This document shows, one piece after another, positions 5,361 to 5,745 of a stretch of 5,745 nucleotides of DNA. The position numbers were made by a program, and so were the translations under genes. The stretch is from contig JACQWU010000096.1 of NCBI GenBank assembly GCA_016209155.1, positions 1 to 5,745 on the forward strand, given 5' to 3'. The notes beneath the pieces were generated by a model. It was not told the origin of the DNA. It did no database searches and saw only the letters and a list, made by a program, of their open reading frames with translations. This DNA comes from Candidatus Desantisiibacteriota bacterium (GTDB taxonomy: Bacteria > JACRDZ01). Numbering within the stretch: position 1 is the stretch's first letter; each line of letters opens with the position of its first letter.

Positions 5361-5493
5361 AGGAGCTGTCCAAAAAGGTGTCATTCCGCACTCGATGCGG
5401 AATCCAGACTTTGGGACACCGGCTTAAATGCTGGATTTCTGTTTTAACAGAAATTACAAAAAAGCATTTTTAGCACCTTTTTAGACAGCCCCC
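5361..5493. mobile_element. MITE-like element with 20-bp terminal inverted repeats
   Basis: The left end AGGAGCTGTCCAAAAAGGTG (5361-5380) matches the reverse complement of the right end (5474-5493) at 17 of 20 positions. The ~133-bp body has no ORF but is packed with palindromes: GGTGTC/GACACC (5377-5382, 5415-5420), a perfect ATTCCGCA/TGCGGAAT stem (5383-5390, 5396-5403), AATCCAG/CTGGATT (5401-5407, 5431-5437) and ATTTCTGTT/AACAGAAAT (5435-5443, 5446-5454). This fits a non-autonomous miniature transposable element or an internally deleted insertion sequence whose transposase lies elsewhere. I see no clear target-site duplication, so the exact ends are uncertain by a few bases. Confidence 0.7.
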
Positions 5494-5554
5494 CGCAATA
5501 TTAAATTTTAATTTTTTATAAAGATGGAGAATTTCTGGTAATATGCTTGCGATT

Positions 5555-5583
5555 TTGACATTCATATAAAAATGTGATAGTAG
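5555..5583 (+). promoter_or_regulatory. Possible sigma70 promoter for the downstream Uma2-like gene
   Basis: TTGACA (5555-5560) is a perfect -35 consensus. The -10 is poor: TAGTAG at 5578-5583 has 17-bp spacing but matches only three positions, while GATAGT (5576-5581) matches four with 15-bp spacing. It lies about 100 bp before the start at 5684. The rest of 5494-5683 is AT-rich with no ORF or strong repeat that I can see. Confidence 0.3.
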
Positions 5584-5670
5584 TATTATCTGAAAGTGCT
5601 ATTAATATCATGCCTTTTAAGGTAGGGATGAATTAATTGACGAAAATAAATAATACTAAAAACGATATCT

Positions 5671-5678
5671 GGAGGTGA
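5671..5678 (+). promoter_or_regulatory. Near-perfect Shine-Dalgarno site
   Basis: GGAGGTGA, fully complementary to the usual 16S rRNA tail, lies 5 nt before the ATG at 5684. It is the strongest ribosome site in the window and secures the start of a gene of which only 62 bases are visible. Confidence 0.85.
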
Positions 5679-5683
5679 TTACA

Positions 5684-5745
5684 ATGTCCTGTACAGCAAT
5701 TGTTGAAAAAAGAAAATATACATATGAAGATTATTTAAAAACTCC
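5684..5745 (+). CDS. Probable Uma2-family (DUF820) protein, N-terminus only, 3'-truncated by window edge
   Basis: Twenty full codons are visible, starting MSCTAIVEKRKYTYEDYLKT. The TYEDYL segment preceded by a short basic stretch is characteristic of the N-terminus of Uma2/DUF820 proteins, a restriction-endonuclease-like (PD-(D/E)xK) family found in many copies in repeat-rich genomes, mostly of unknown function. The catalytic residues would lie beyond the window, so the assignment rests on this short segment. It is separated from the fatty-acid cluster by a terminator-like hairpin and a MITE-like element and has its own strong ribosome site, so it is probably an independent unit. Confidence 0.6.
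   Translation, partial: MSCTAIVEKRKYTYEDYLKT

Overview
The window is AT-rich bacterial DNA (roughly one third G+C by eye). Every recognisable gene lies on the + strand, and most starts have Shine-Dalgarno sites. Short palindromic, REP-like repeats and a MITE-like element sit in the gaps between genes. This suggests a repeat-rich, probably little-studied or uncultivated Gram-negative-type lineage. I cannot assign a phylum. Desulfobacterota, Planctomycetota (Brocadiales) or Omnitrophota would fit the AT-richness and repeat style, but that is only an impression.

Layout. (1) 1-1218: the 3' part of an alpha/beta-hydrolase (lipase/PGAP1-like) gene that runs in from the left edge. Its nucleophile elbow reads G-H-G-R-G-G, with Gly where Ser is expected. 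(2) 1219-1496: an AT-rich leader with a perfect 10-bp inverted repeat and weak promoter-like boxes. (3) 1497-5299: a five-gene, one-strand cluster of type II fatty-acid/polyketide genes: a FabG-type ketoreductase, a ketosynthase-like protein lacking all three catalytic residues (chain-length-factor-like), an acyl carrier protein, a FabZ-like hotdog protein with its centre missing, and an intact Cys-His-His ketosynthase of FabF type. (4) 5300-5683: a gene-free gap with a terminator-like hairpin, a ~133-bp MITE-like element with 20-bp terminal inverted repeats, and a possible promoter. (5) 5684-5745: the start of a probable Uma2-family gene behind a near-perfect Shine-Dalgarno site.

How the genes may work together. 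ACP carries the chain. The intact ketosynthase would catalyse Claisen condensation, probably as a heterodimer with the catalytically dead ketosynthase-like protein, as in KS-alpha/KS-beta (CLF) pairs of type II polyketide and aryl-polyene systems. The FabG-like enzyme would reduce the beta-keto group. The hotdog protein occupies the dehydratase position but lacks the segment carrying the catalytic His and the central helix. No enoyl reductase, malonyl transferase, phosphopantetheinyl transferase or thioesterase is visible. The set therefore looks like an accessory, specialised acyl-chain pathway rather than the housekeeping FAS locus; its product is unknown.

The most unusual points are the paired KS/dead-KS architecture, clean internal losses in two neighbouring genes (about 28 residues in the dead KS, about 40-45 in the hotdog protein, the latter at a 17-A run), and repeats inserted at two gene junctions. 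One insertion is flanked by a 17-bp duplication of the fabG tail; another supplies the stop codon of the dead KS gene.
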